Shown: piece by piece, positions 1 to 7,690 of the stretch | Numbering within the stretch: position 1 is the stretch's first letter | Layout of the letters: the number at the start of each line of letters is the position of its first letter | Assembly: GCA_026400935.1 (NCBI GenBank) | Contig: JAPLNX010000123.1 | Location: 1 to 47,491 of the forward strand | Direction of reading: 5' to 3' | From: Planctomycetia bacterium | Lineage (GTDB): Bacteria; Planctomycetota; Planctomycetia; Planctomycetales; Planctomycetaceae | DNA: 47,491 bases | Made by a program: the position numbers and the translations under genes | The notes under the pieces: generated by a model | The model's input: only the letters and a program-made list of their open reading frames with translations | Told to the model about the DNA's origin: nothing | The model's database searches: none

Positions 1-1649
1 GCGACCGAAGGTTTATTGGCGGCGATGACCGACAGCTCGCCCGGTTCGACTGGCTGCTTCGGCGCGAAGTGCTCGCCGCGAGCGAACAACACCGTCGGCG
101 GAATCACGTTCGGGACTTCGTTGAGCACCATCACGAACTCTTCGACCGGCTTCGTGCCGCGCAATTCGGTCGCTTGCTTTGTGAACGCATTGACCTCTTC
201 GGACGCCTTGTTGTCATACAGCGGCAGCGTCCCGCCGTTGACGTTGATGCTGGGATGATCCTTCAACAACGCGACTTGTTCCGGAGTCCGTTTGTCGGCG
301 GGCAGGTTGTGAGCGATTCGCAACGGCGCTCGAAGTTCTTCCGGCTTCTTGAGCAGTTCGAGTTCGAGGATGCGTTGGATATGTTCTTCGAGTTTCACCT
401 TCCGGTCGGCGTCGATCTTCACCGCTTGCGCTTCAATCTCCGCCGCCTTCGCCCGATCGGCGTCGGTGTAAAGCGTGACCAGCCGGCCGTTCGGGACGCG
501 CCAGTTTTTCCAGTCATAGGCCGGTTCGAAGATCGCTCGAAAGCGGTAGTAATCGACTTGAGTGATCGGCTCGTAACGGTGGTTGTGGCATTGCGCACAT
601 CCAAGTGACAGGCCGAGCAACGAAGTCGCGACCGTCTTGATCGTCTCGGCCATCACGGCGTTGCGGGCGATGTTCTGATCGACTCCCGACGCCGTGCCGT
701 CAGGTGCCATGCGGAGGAAGCCGGTCGCGATCAGCTTGTCGAGATACTCCGGCGACAGGTTCGCGTGCGGCAGCGGCACCAACTCGTCACCGGCGAGTTG
801 CTCGGTCAGAAACTCGTTGAACGGCTTGTCGGCGTTGAACGCTCGCACGACGTAATCGCGATACTTGAACGCCCACGCGCGCACCGGGTCTTCGTCGGTG
901 TAGCCTTCCGAATCCGCATAGCCCGCGATGTCGAGCCAGTGCCGGCCCCAGCGTTCGCCGTATCGCGGCGCGGCGAGCAGCCGCTCGATCAATCGTTCGT
1001 AAGCATCTGATGATTGATCGTTGACGAACTCTTCGACTTCAGCAGGGATTGGTGGCATTCCGTGCAAGTCAAAGGTTGCTCTCCGAATGAGCGTTCGCCG
1101 ATCCGCTTCTGGCGAAAATGAAAGCTGCTTCGCTTCCAGGGTCGCCAGCAAGAACGCATCGACTGGCGTACGAATCAAGTCCGCTTGTTGAACCTTCGCG
1201 ATCGCCGGTCGGACAACTGGCTGAAAAGACCAATTCGAGAGTTCAACTTCTGTGAAACTGTTTTCATCTGGCTTTTCTGGCTCGGGCCGAGCCGTCACCG
1301 CCCCCGCCGCGATCCAGCGACGAATGATCTCGCGTTCGGCCGGAGTCACTTTGCGCTCGGCGGGAGGCATCTCACCGGACACAATGCGTTTCAGCAGTAA
1401 ACTGGCATCAGGTTGACCGGGCACAATCCCTTTCCCCGATTCGCCTCCGTGTTCAGCGAGTCGTTTCAACCGCAAATCTAATTTGCCTTCGAGCTTTTCT
1501 CCTTCACCGTGACAGTGAAAACAGTGAGCTTTGAAAATCGGCCGAACATGTTTCTCGAACGACAACTCAACGGAGTCAGCCGCTGAAGCAACTGAGGGAA
1601 GGACAAGTCCAACAATTAACACAAGCGGCCCGCATTTCACACGAGTCAT
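1..1649 (-). CDS. Planctomycete cytochrome c / DUF1549 protein (3' end outside window)
   Basis: This is the N-terminal ~549 residues of a large secreted protein; the frame stays open to the left edge, so the C-terminus (usually a DUF1553 domain) is missing. The start ATG at 1649 opens a signal peptide (MTRVKCGPLVLIVGLVLPSV, then ASA). Next comes a haem-c attachment motif CFHCH (PSCyt1/PF07635-like domain) and a long DUF1549 (PSCyt2) region with RYGERWGRHWLDIAGYADS. A second CxxCH (CAQCH) follows at about residue 360, in the context typical of this family. These proteins are very abundant in planctomycetes, usually paired with DUF1501 sulfatase-like genes; their function is not established, though periplasmic haem redox chemistry is implied. 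The neighbour upstream on the same strand is an alpha/beta hydrolase 113 bp away. Family assignment is firm; the biochemical role is unknown. Confidence 0.9.
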   Translation of the reverse strand, partial: MTRVKCGPLVLIVGLVLPSVASAADSVELSFEKHVRPIFKAHCFHCHGEGEKLEGKLDLRLKRLAEHGGESGKGIVPGQPDASLLLKRIVSGEMPPAERKVTPAEREIIRRWIAAGAVTARPEPEKPDENSFTEVELSNWSFQPVVRPAIAKVQQADLIRTPVDAFLLATLEAKQLSFSPEADRRTLIRRATFDLHGMPPIPAEVEEFVNDQSSDAYERLIERLLAAPRYGERWGRHWLDIAGYADSEGYTDEDPVRAWAFKYRDYVVRAFNADKPFNEFLTEQLAGDELVPLPHANLSPEYLDKLIATGFLRMAPDGTASGVDQNIARNAVMAETIKTVATSLLGLSLGCAQCHNHRYEPITQVDYYRFRAIFEPAYDWKNWRVPNGRLVTLYTDADRAKAAEIEAQAVKIDADRKVKLEEHIQRILELELLKKPEELRAPLRIAHNLPADKRTPEQVALLKDHPSINVNGGTLPLYDNKASEEVNAFTKQATELRGTKPVEEFVMVLNEVPNVIPPTVLFARGEHFAPKQPVEPGELSVIAANKPSV

Positions 1650-1762
1650 TTCATAGTCCTCAATCACTGACAAAGTTTGTGAGTCGGGGGAGACTATAAA
1701 AGAACGAGTTGTCGGTACGTAGTTCCTACCAAGAATTATTCACCGGTCATGAACAATCTGAA

Positions 1763-2632
1763 TTACGGCTTGAGCCAGTTCGTCAGCAGTTCGTGATAAG
1801 CCTGCGTCCTCTCTGCGAAGAAGAGATGTCCCGCATTGGGCCAAAGGACAAGTTTGGATTTCGGAACAAGCACAGCAATTTGTCGAGTTTGCGAGGCGGG
1901 GATATACGGGTCTGCGTCACCGCCGCAAATGAGTGTTGGACATTGAATTTGGCGAACACTATCCGTCGCGTCCAAATTCGCAATGATCTGAAATAGTTCG
2001 GTCATCACACGCGGATCATGATTCGCATACGCGCGGAACAGGTCTCGCATAATTGGCTCTCGCAATGGTGATTCGCGGAACGCCAAATGGTCTCCGATGG
2101 CGGTCGCCATTAGCCGATCAAACAGCCATCGTTGTCGACCGACAGACCCAATTCCAAACTCCACACTCCAGCGCGTGAGCGAACTCAAGCTGAGTCGCTG
2201 AAACAAGCCCAGCCATCCACGCCAACGCCCGCTCGTGAAACCGGAAATGCTCATCAGACTGCGAACTCGCTGCGGATAATGTGCGGCCAATGTCAGTCCG
2301 GTGAATCCACCTGTGGACCAGCCGATGACATCGACCGGCTCGTCGCCGACTACTTGGGATATTGCTTGCTCGTACCAGTGCGCCCAAGTCTTGGCGGTGA
2401 TATTGGCTCGTGAGTTGATCTGTTGCAGATCAAGCTGCGACGGATAATGTCCCGGCAGACTGAGCGATATCCAACGCTGACCATCGCGAATCGAATCTGG
2501 CAACGTCCGCTCCCATAGATCGACATTCGTGGTGATCCCGTGAATGAAGATGACCGGAGTCGTTCGCAAATGTTCGTTCGCTGTGATTGCTGCGAGCGAT
2601 TGATTGGGAAGAGCGATGAGGCGTGCTGTCAT
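1763..2632 (-). CDS. Alpha/beta hydrolase
   Basis: A 289-residue alpha/beta-hydrolase-fold protein. An oxyanion-hole type stretch (VIFIHGITTNVDLW) lies near residue 30. The nucleophile elbow is GWSTGG (serine near residue 105), a candidate acid is in GGDADPYIP, and the catalytic histidine is in NAGHLFFAER near the C-terminus, so the full triad is visible. There is no signal peptide, so it is probably cytoplasmic. Similar proteins hydrolyse esters or lactones, or act as C-C hydrolases; the substrate cannot be told from sequence. It lies 90 bp downstream of the 2-hydroxyacid dehydrogenase on the same strand, and the gap holds a palindromic repeat. Cotranscription with the dehydrogenase and aldolase genes is possible but not shown. 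Confidence 0.85.
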   Translation of the reverse strand: MTARLIALPNQSLAAITANEHLRTTPVIFIHGITTNVDLWERTLPDSIRDGQRWISLSLPGHYPSQLDLQQINSRANITAKTWAHWYEQAISQVVGDEPVDVIGWSTGGFTGLTLAAHYPQRVRSLMSISGFTSGRWRGWLGLFQRLSLSSLTRWSVEFGIGSVGRQRWLFDRLMATAIGDHLAFRESPLREPIMRDLFRAYANHDPRVMTELFQIIANLDATDSVRQIQCPTLICGGDADPYIPASQTRQIAVLVPKSKLVLWPNAGHLFFAERTQAYHELLTNWLKP

Positions 2633-2647
2633 GTTCCCATCTCTGTC

Positions 2648-2704
2648 GCCCGGTTTTTCAATCCGGGCTGAAATTGTTAACTCGGTTTGGGAAACCGGGC
2701 TACC
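2648..2704. repeat. Palindromic intergenic repeat (GCCCGGTTT type)
   Basis: Arms GCCCGGTTT (2648-2656) and AAACCGGGC (2692-2700) form a perfect 9-bp inverted repeat around an interior with a further CCGGG and a partial GGTTTGGGAAACC palindrome. It fills the 90-bp gap between hydrolase and dehydrogenase genes. It has no terminal T-run, so I call it a dispersed palindrome rather than a terminator. Confidence 0.5.
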
Positions 2705-2722
2705 GAAACAGGCCGATTCCCG

Positions 2723-3784
2723 TCACAGAGTGACCGGTCTACTTTGCAGACGCCCCCACTTTGCTTGGAATCCGGGGCGATCAAAAACTTCCGGGTTGAT
2801 CACTCCACGAGGACGGCGACCTTCGGTCAGATCGATCATTCCTTGGCAGGCAGATCGACCAATATCGCGGAAGAGTTCGTCGGTCCAAGCGATCGAATGC
2901 GGGGCCAACAAAACATTGTCAAGCTGTCCCCATTGCGGCGGGCTTGTCAGCGGTTCACCAACGAAGCAATCGAGTGCCGCTCCGGCAATCCGTCGCTGCG
3001 ACAAAGTCGCGAACAACGCATCTTCTTCGACGATGCCGCCGCGAGCTGTATTTAGCAAATACGCGGTCGGCCTCATCAACGACAATTCACGCTCACCGAT
3101 TAAGTTTCGAGTTTGATCATTGAGCGGACAGTGAAGCGAGACGAAGTCAGACTGTGCCAGCAATTCGTCGAGCGATACCGCCTTCGCGCCGGATTCTGCA
3201 ATGACTGACGCTGGTACAAACGGGTCAAAGACCAGAGGCGTGCTCATGCCGAATCCGGACAACATTTTCAAAACCGCTCGGCCGATCCCGCCGAAGCCGA
3301 CAATCCCCAGCGTGCGATCACGGAGTTCGCTCCCCATGAAACGACTCCGATCATCCCAACGCCCTTCGCGAACGAGCGTGTCTTTCACTCGCACATGATG
3401 AGTCAACGCGAGCATCCAACCGACAGTGGCCTCAGCAACCGAATGATCGACCGCGCCTGCCGTAATAAACAACACGACGTCCGCCGTCGTACAGGCCGCG
3501 ACATCGACGCTGTCATACCCAACACCGAAGCGGCCGATCGCCAGCAAGTTCTCACTCGCAGCGAGACTACTGGCTGTCACTCTCGCCGAAAGCACAATCA
3601 CGCCGTTCGCACCAGCCAACTGTTCCGCACCAATCTCAGGATGATGTTCCGAGAGTCGACCGACTTCGATCCCACCGTGTGATTGCAGTCGATCCAGCCC
3701 GATGTCGCGGTACTTGGTGTTGCCATTCGCGTCGTAAAAGTCTGCGGTCAGTGCGACACGAAACGTGCCTTGGAAAGAATTCAT
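2723..3784 (-). CDS. D-isomer-specific 2-hydroxyacid dehydrogenase (NAD-binding)
   Basis: A 353-residue member of the phosphoglycerate dehydrogenase/2-hydroxyacid dehydrogenase family, interconverting a 2-hydroxy acid and a 2-keto acid with NAD(P)H. Visible features: the Rossmann motif LGIVGFGGIGRA, the catalytic arginine in LLNTARGGIVEE, the glutamate in CFVGEPLTSPP, and the catalytic histidine in LLAPHSIAW. The frame is open up to 3931, but the upstream part is read through an intergenic repeat. I chose ATG 3784 because GAGGAG lies 9 nt before it; ATG 3790 is too close to that site. It follows the aldolase-cupin gene on the same strand, which would fit a route where the aldolase releases or uses a 2-keto acid. 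The substrate is unknown. Confidence 0.88.
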   Translation of the reverse strand: MNSFQGTFRVALTADFYDANGNTKYRDIGLDRLQSHGGIEVGRLSEHHPEIGAEQLAGANGVIVLSARVTASSLAASENLLAIGRFGVGYDSVDVAACTTADVVLFITAGAVDHSVAEATVGWMLALTHHVRVKDTLVREGRWDDRSRFMGSELRDRTLGIVGFGGIGRAVLKMLSGFGMSTPLVFDPFVPASVIAESGAKAVSLDELLAQSDFVSLHCPLNDQTRNLIGERELSLMRPTAYLLNTARGGIVEEDALFATLSQRRIAGAALDCFVGEPLTSPPQWGQLDNVLLAPHSIAWTDELFRDIGRSACQGMIDLTEGRRPRGVINPEVFDRPGFQAKWGRLQSRPVTL

Positions 3785-3864
3785 CCCCATTGGCTCCTCA
3801 GCGAGTATCACGAAGTGCGCGGCTGTCGGGGGAATAAGTAGCGCGGCGAAAGTCTTTTGACAAT

Positions 3865-3935
3865 CTCCGTGCCTTCCGTGCCTTCCGTGTCTCTGTGTTG
3901 AAGTCTTGAAACACAGAGGTACAGAGGACACGGAG
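3865..3935. repeat. Dispersed intergenic hairpin, ACAGAGG/CACGGAG type
   Basis: The left arm (3865-3899) has CCGTGCCTTCCGTGCCTTCC followed by GTGTCTCTGTGTT. The right arm (3910-3935) reads AACACAGAGGTACAGAGGAC followed by ACGGAG. The arms are imperfect inverted repeats of a short-period sequence. Related purine/pyrimidine-biased hairpins occur at 20767-20834 and 30775-30870. All are intergenic and give spurious low-complexity peptides in several frames. Confidence 0.6.
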
Positions 3936-3970
3936 CAGAAGCAATTGATCGAAAACGTTCTGCAAGGTCA

Positions 3971-5626
3971 TCAACGCCACGGATTGCCGTCCACGGTCGC
4001 GCAACGTTCATCGACGATGATTCGTTCCGGCTTCGGGCCGGCGTAGACCCAGAGCATTTCCATTGTGCTTTGCGAATCGTTGATGAAGTAATGAACGCGG
4101 CCTCGCGGTTGTAGGGCGGTCGCTCCGTCGCTCATGGAATAGCGGCGACCTTCGACGACGCAAGTTGCGGTTCCGGAGATGATGCAGATTGATTCGTCGA
4201 AGTCATGCACGTGAGCGGGGAGTCTTCCCGTTGGATGAAACAGTCCGTAACCGCCGCTCATTTCGAGGCCGGGCATTAAGTCGGAATTAAAGCAGTCGAT
4301 GAACTCGGTGTTCGGGCCGGCGGCAAAACGTTTCGCGGTCGCAAAGCGGTTGACTCGTTCGGCACCGGGGAAGCCTTGTGAGTTGTCCGGCATCGCACGA
4401 CGTGAAAAGAACTTATTGATCAACGTGCGGCTGGGAGTATCGCTCGCCATCGCGATGTGAAAGACCGCCGGCTCCAGTGCAGAAACATTGCGAGCGGAAT
4501 GAGCGAAGCCCGATGGAATCACAATGTTGTCCATCTTTTGCAGCGTGTAACTGCGGCCCTCGACTTCGACCGTCGCGGTCCCGCTCAGCAACGTGATTGA
4601 CTCGCTGAAGGTGTGAGAGTGATACGGCAAGTGAGCACTCGGAGCGAATGTCACAAAGCCGGTGGTCAGCTTCTTCGCTTTGTTATGCGAGCCGACGAGG
4701 CATTCAAAGTTCACGCCGTGACTGATCTCCATTTTCGGACTCGATCCGACCGCGTTCATCACTTCGGAACGATCAGGTCGCATGGACTCCGGCGGTCGAG
4801 CCAACGGTACCGCAACAGTCTTCAAGGCAGTCGGCTCAAATGATGCCTGCATCGGACGATCGAGACTGACGACATTCAATGTGGCTCGCAGCGATCGCAA
4901 CAAAAGCCCGGAGTCGATGCCGACTCCGATCATGCGGAAGCCCTGCTTCTGACGTTCGACCAAATTCTCTTGGCTCGTCGCGATCACACCGCAATTCTTT
5001 CCGGCGCTTCGCAACGTGTCCTTGATCTGCAAAATCTGATCGGCGATTCCCGGGCCTTCCCACTGACCTCGATATCCAGCCGTCGAAGAGAAATCCGCTG
5101 GGCCAAAAAAGAACAACTCGGTCCCGTCGACTTGGCTCATCATCGGAACTTGTCGAATCGCTTTGACCGACTCGATGATCGGCACGACGAGCACATGCTC
5201 GTTCGCTTCGGAGGTATGCTCGACGAAGCACTGTCCCCAGCAGGTCGCTCGTTCGGCACCGATGCCGCGCATCCCTTCGACCGGATACCGAGCAAACGCG
5301 ATCGCTTGCTTGAGCTGATCTGCCGACTCCATCCACGGTATGACAACGCCGTCCGCACCGATGTCCAAAGCTCGCTTGATCAAGCCCGCGTTGAGTTCTT
5401 CCAGTCGAACCAGCGCGACAGTCTCGCTACGAACCGTCGCTCGCAAGTGCTCGATGATCTCTTTCCAATCGAGGTGCCCGTGCTCAGCGTCGATGACAAC
5501 CCAGTCCAAACCGAGCGCGACCGCCATCTCAGTAATGCTGGGTGATTCGAGCGTGATCCACAAACCAAACGTCGGCTGATCAGCCGCGAGCTTCCGACGC
5601 AGGCTGCGAATGGCGGATGTCTTCAT
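3971..5626 (-). CDS. HpcH/HpaI-type aldolase fused to two cupin domains
   Basis: A 551-residue three-domain protein. Residues ~1-260 are a HpcH/HpaI (class II, metal-dependent) pyruvate-type aldolase: DAEH (46-49, base histidine), VRLE (substrate-binding Arg), RGIGAERA, IIES (metal Glu) and FGPADFS (metal Asp), matching every catalytic position I know in E. coli HpaI. Two cupin_2 domains follow, one with YHSHTFSESITLLSGTATVE and one with PAHVHDFDESICIISGTATC, each with the HxH...E-type metal ligands. HpaI enzymes split 4-hydroxy-2-keto acids into pyruvate plus an aldehyde; the cupins may sense or bind the substrate or isomerise the product. I chose ATG 5626 (AAGG upstream) over 5701 because the longer start reads through a palindrome. 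It leads a same-strand run with the 2-hydroxyacid dehydrogenase. Domain calls are firm; the role of the fusion is unknown. Confidence 0.88.
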   Translation of the reverse strand: MKTSAIRSLRRKLAADQPTFGLWITLESPSITEMAVALGLDWVVIDAEHGHLDWKEIIEHLRATVRSETVALVRLEELNAGLIKRALDIGADGVVIPWMESADQLKQAIAFARYPVEGMRGIGAERATCWGQCFVEHTSEANEHVLVVPIIESVKAIRQVPMMSQVDGTELFFFGPADFSSTAGYRGQWEGPGIADQILQIKDTLRSAGKNCGVIATSQENLVERQKQGFRMIGVGIDSGLLLRSLRATLNVVSLDRPMQASFEPTALKTVAVPLARPPESMRPDRSEVMNAVGSSPKMEISHGVNFECLVGSHNKAKKLTTGFVTFAPSAHLPYHSHTFSESITLLSGTATVEVEGRSYTLQKMDNIVIPSGFAHSARNVSALEPAVFHIAMASDTPSRTLINKFFSRRAMPDNSQGFPGAERVNRFATAKRFAAGPNTEFIDCFNSDLMPGLEMSGGYGLFHPTGRLPAHVHDFDESICIISGTATCVVEGRRYSMSDGATALQPRGRVHYFINDSQSTMEMLWVYAGPKPERIIVDERCATVDGNPWR

Positions 5627-5655
5627 GGAACGACCTTGCCGAATTAAGTAATCCG

Positions 5656-5730
5656 AAGCGTGAGCGAGGGCCGACCCTTCACGCCACATTGAATTCATCA
5701 CGTGCGAAGCGTTCGCCCTCGCTCACGCTT
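5656..5730. repeat. Perfect 16-bp inverted repeat (AAGCGTGAGCGAGGGC)
   Basis: AAGCGTGAGCGAGGGC at 5656-5671 is the exact reverse complement of 5715-5730, with 43 bp between. It sits 30-104 bp upstream of the aldolase-cupin start. It looks like a dispersed planctomycete palindrome; a role in that gene's leader or promoter cannot be excluded. Confidence 0.6.
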
Positions 5731-5760
5731 TTCGATGTTGTCATCTTTTGGTTTTTAGTC

Positions 5761-5968
5761 CCAACGGGGCGACAATAAGCCAGCTCAGGGCAACTCTCTG
5801 GGTTGGCGAGTTGCCTGCGAAACTTAGCCCTGAAGGGGCGGCACTACTCATCGGAACGAAATACGGCCGCCCCTTCAGGGCTTCAATATCTGTGACGGAT
5901 ATCAGCCCAGAGCGACGCTCCCGATGGTCACTTGCCCTGGGCTAGCTTATGGCTGCCCCTTTGGGGCG
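5761..5968. repeat. Nested palindromic repeat element (~210 bp)
   Basis: Inner arms GCCCTGAAGGGGCGGC (5827-5842) and its exact complement (5866-5881) sit inside outer arms near 5774-5792 and 5933-5951 (AATAAGCCAGCTCAGGGCAA against TTGCCCTGGGCTAGCTTATG). The outermost ends read CCAACGGGGC and GCCCCTTTGGGGC. It fills most of the 387-bp gene-free stretch 5627-6013. The A-run after the right end means a U-run would follow the hairpin on the minus strand only at the other side, so no terminator is claimed. Confidence 0.6.
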
Positions 5969-6013
5969 AAAAAAACGCAACTTCAAAGCTGACGTTCGAG
6001 CAACTACCGCTTG

Positions 6014-7438
6014 CTAATTATCCGAGTTTTCCGGCTTCTCTTCGCTCGCGGCCGCTTTGCGTGGGGTCATCAGCTTCTTGAGAAGCGGTTCGATCTTCTC
6101 GATGTCGTAGGCCATTTCCACAACGTTCCCCTTCGATGAGGCGATCCAGTACATCGGAACGTTTTGAATGCCGTAGTGGCTGGCGATCGGATTGTTCCAG
6201 CCTCGTTTCTCAGGCTCCGTTTCAAAGATCGTCGGCCAGTTGAGGCCGTTGGTGTCCATAAAGGTTTGCACTGCGGACTCGTTGTCATCGTCGTCGAAGT
6301 TCACGCTGATAACGTTCAATCGCTTCGGATCAATTTGGCTGACGAGTTCTTGCAGCTTGGGAAGTTGCCGCACAAACGGTTGAGCTTGCGTCGTCCAGAA
6401 GACCACGAGCAGCGGCTTGCCGGTCATTTCTTCGGCGTTAAGGAACTCGCCGCCGATCGATGGCCCGGCCAGTTGCAGTGGTTTGCCCTTGAGGTTCAAC
6501 CGTCGCATGATCGGTGTAACGCGCTGAGTGGCTTGGCTTTCTGGAAACTGTTCGGTGATCGTCGCGTAGCACTGCACCGCTTCGCCGGTGAGACTATGAA
6601 ATTCGCAGCTTTGTCCGGCAGCGAACAATACGGGAATCGCTTGGCGTTCTTCTTGCGGAAAATTTTTGGCGAATTGACGAGCCAAGCGAGCAAACTCTTC
6701 GAGGGATTTCGGTTCTTCGCGACCAAATTTCTGAGCGTTCATTCGCGAGAAGTTGATCAAAGTCATCCCCGCTTCGATGGCGGCCTTTGATTTCGGATTA
6801 CGTTGGTAGAGCAAACTCGCGTGTTCGTAGAGCGCGTCGATGTGATCTTGTTCGCCAGCGATCGCCAATTGCATTTCTGCTTCGAGCAGATGATGTACGG
6901 CGAGGTCGAAGACTCGTTCTTTGCTTTGGTCTTTGCTCGTCTCCTTGTGAGTCCTTGCGATCGCTTCTGTGGCGAGTTCAACGATTTGTTCGTTCCGTTC
7001 GCGTCGAAGTTCCGCCTGCTTTTCGAGGCTTTGTGCTTCGGCGTCATCGGGGCGGAAAAGTGGTTTCAGTTTGACCTGCGTAATCTTGTAGATGAACCAT
7101 TCCGGCGTCTCTTTCTTCGGAGCTTCGACCCTCAGGTCATCACCGCTGGAATCGTCCCCTTCTTCTGCTGTCGTTGAATTATCTGCCGCCTCAGCGTTCT
7201 TCGTAGGCTTCGAGTTCTTTGCAGACGACTTCCCGACCGCCGAAGTGGTGATCACGGCCTGATCATCTTGATCATCGGATTCAGTTTCTTGTTTGGCCTG
7301 CTGAATCGAATTGGGCTCAATCGGCGGGTCTCCATTCGCGGTCGTCTTCGACTTTGTGTCGCTGCCGCCACCACATCCCGCGAGAGACGTCGCTATCACC
7401 AAACAACATCCGAGCCACCAAATCTTCGTCGTCATCAT
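6014..7438 (-). CDS. TlpA/thioredoxin-like lipoprotein lacking CxxC
   Basis: A 474-residue predicted lipoprotein. The N-terminus MMTTKIWWLGCCLVIATSLA runs into a lipobox LAGC, then a long low-complexity acidic/Lys/Ser linker to about residue 110. A helical middle follows (TPR-like, about 120-320), and the C-terminus is a TlpA/AhpC-type thioredoxin fold. In that fold, FWTTQAQPF (W at about 348) occupies the place where TlpA has WCxxC, so both redox cysteines are absent; the cis-Pro region is kept (GIQNVPMYWI). It therefore cannot act as a standard thiol-disulfide oxidoreductase and may be structural or a binding protein. Start at ATG 7438 (or the adjacent 7435) follows AAGGAAGG; a longer frame to 7540 lacks such a site. 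It is divergent from the P450 gene. Confidence 0.85.
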   Translation of the reverse strand: MMTTKIWWLGCCLVIATSLAGCGGGSDTKSKTTANGDPPIEPNSIQQAKQETESDDQDDQAVITTSAVGKSSAKNSKPTKNAEAADNSTTAEEGDDSSGDDLRVEAPKKETPEWFIYKITQVKLKPLFRPDDAEAQSLEKQAELRRERNEQIVELATEAIARTHKETSKDQSKERVFDLAVHHLLEAEMQLAIAGEQDHIDALYEHASLLYQRNPKSKAAIEAGMTLINFSRMNAQKFGREEPKSLEEFARLARQFAKNFPQEERQAIPVLFAAGQSCEFHSLTGEAVQCYATITEQFPESQATQRVTPIMRRLNLKGKPLQLAGPSIGGEFLNAEEMTGKPLLVVFWTTQAQPFVRQLPKLQELVSQIDPKRLNVISVNFDDDDNESAVQTFMDTNGLNWPTIFETEPEKRGWNNPIASHYGIQNVPMYWIASSKGNVVEMAYDIEKIEPLLKKLMTPRKAAASEEKPENSDN

Positions 7439-7690
7439 CGCACCTTCCTTGGCTGCATGAGTCTGAGCTATGTCGCATGATCGTTTAATTTCCAAATGCA
7501 GACTGCGTGGCGCGCACGCCTTTGCATTGCAGTCAAACAATCATTTTCAAAGCGTTCTTCTTGTCTGGGGTTGTAGGAGGATTTCGCAGATTGACGCAAG
7601 ATGAGGAATTCGGCGAAGTGGTCTAGCAATGAAGTTCAAAAAACGGATACAGGTCCTTTCCTTAAGCATCTTTGATGAAAGTGCGCAGCG

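Noticed and set aside
5748-5945. 65-codon open plus frame upstream of the TlpA-like gene
   Set aside because: It is wholly made of the nested palindromic repeat.
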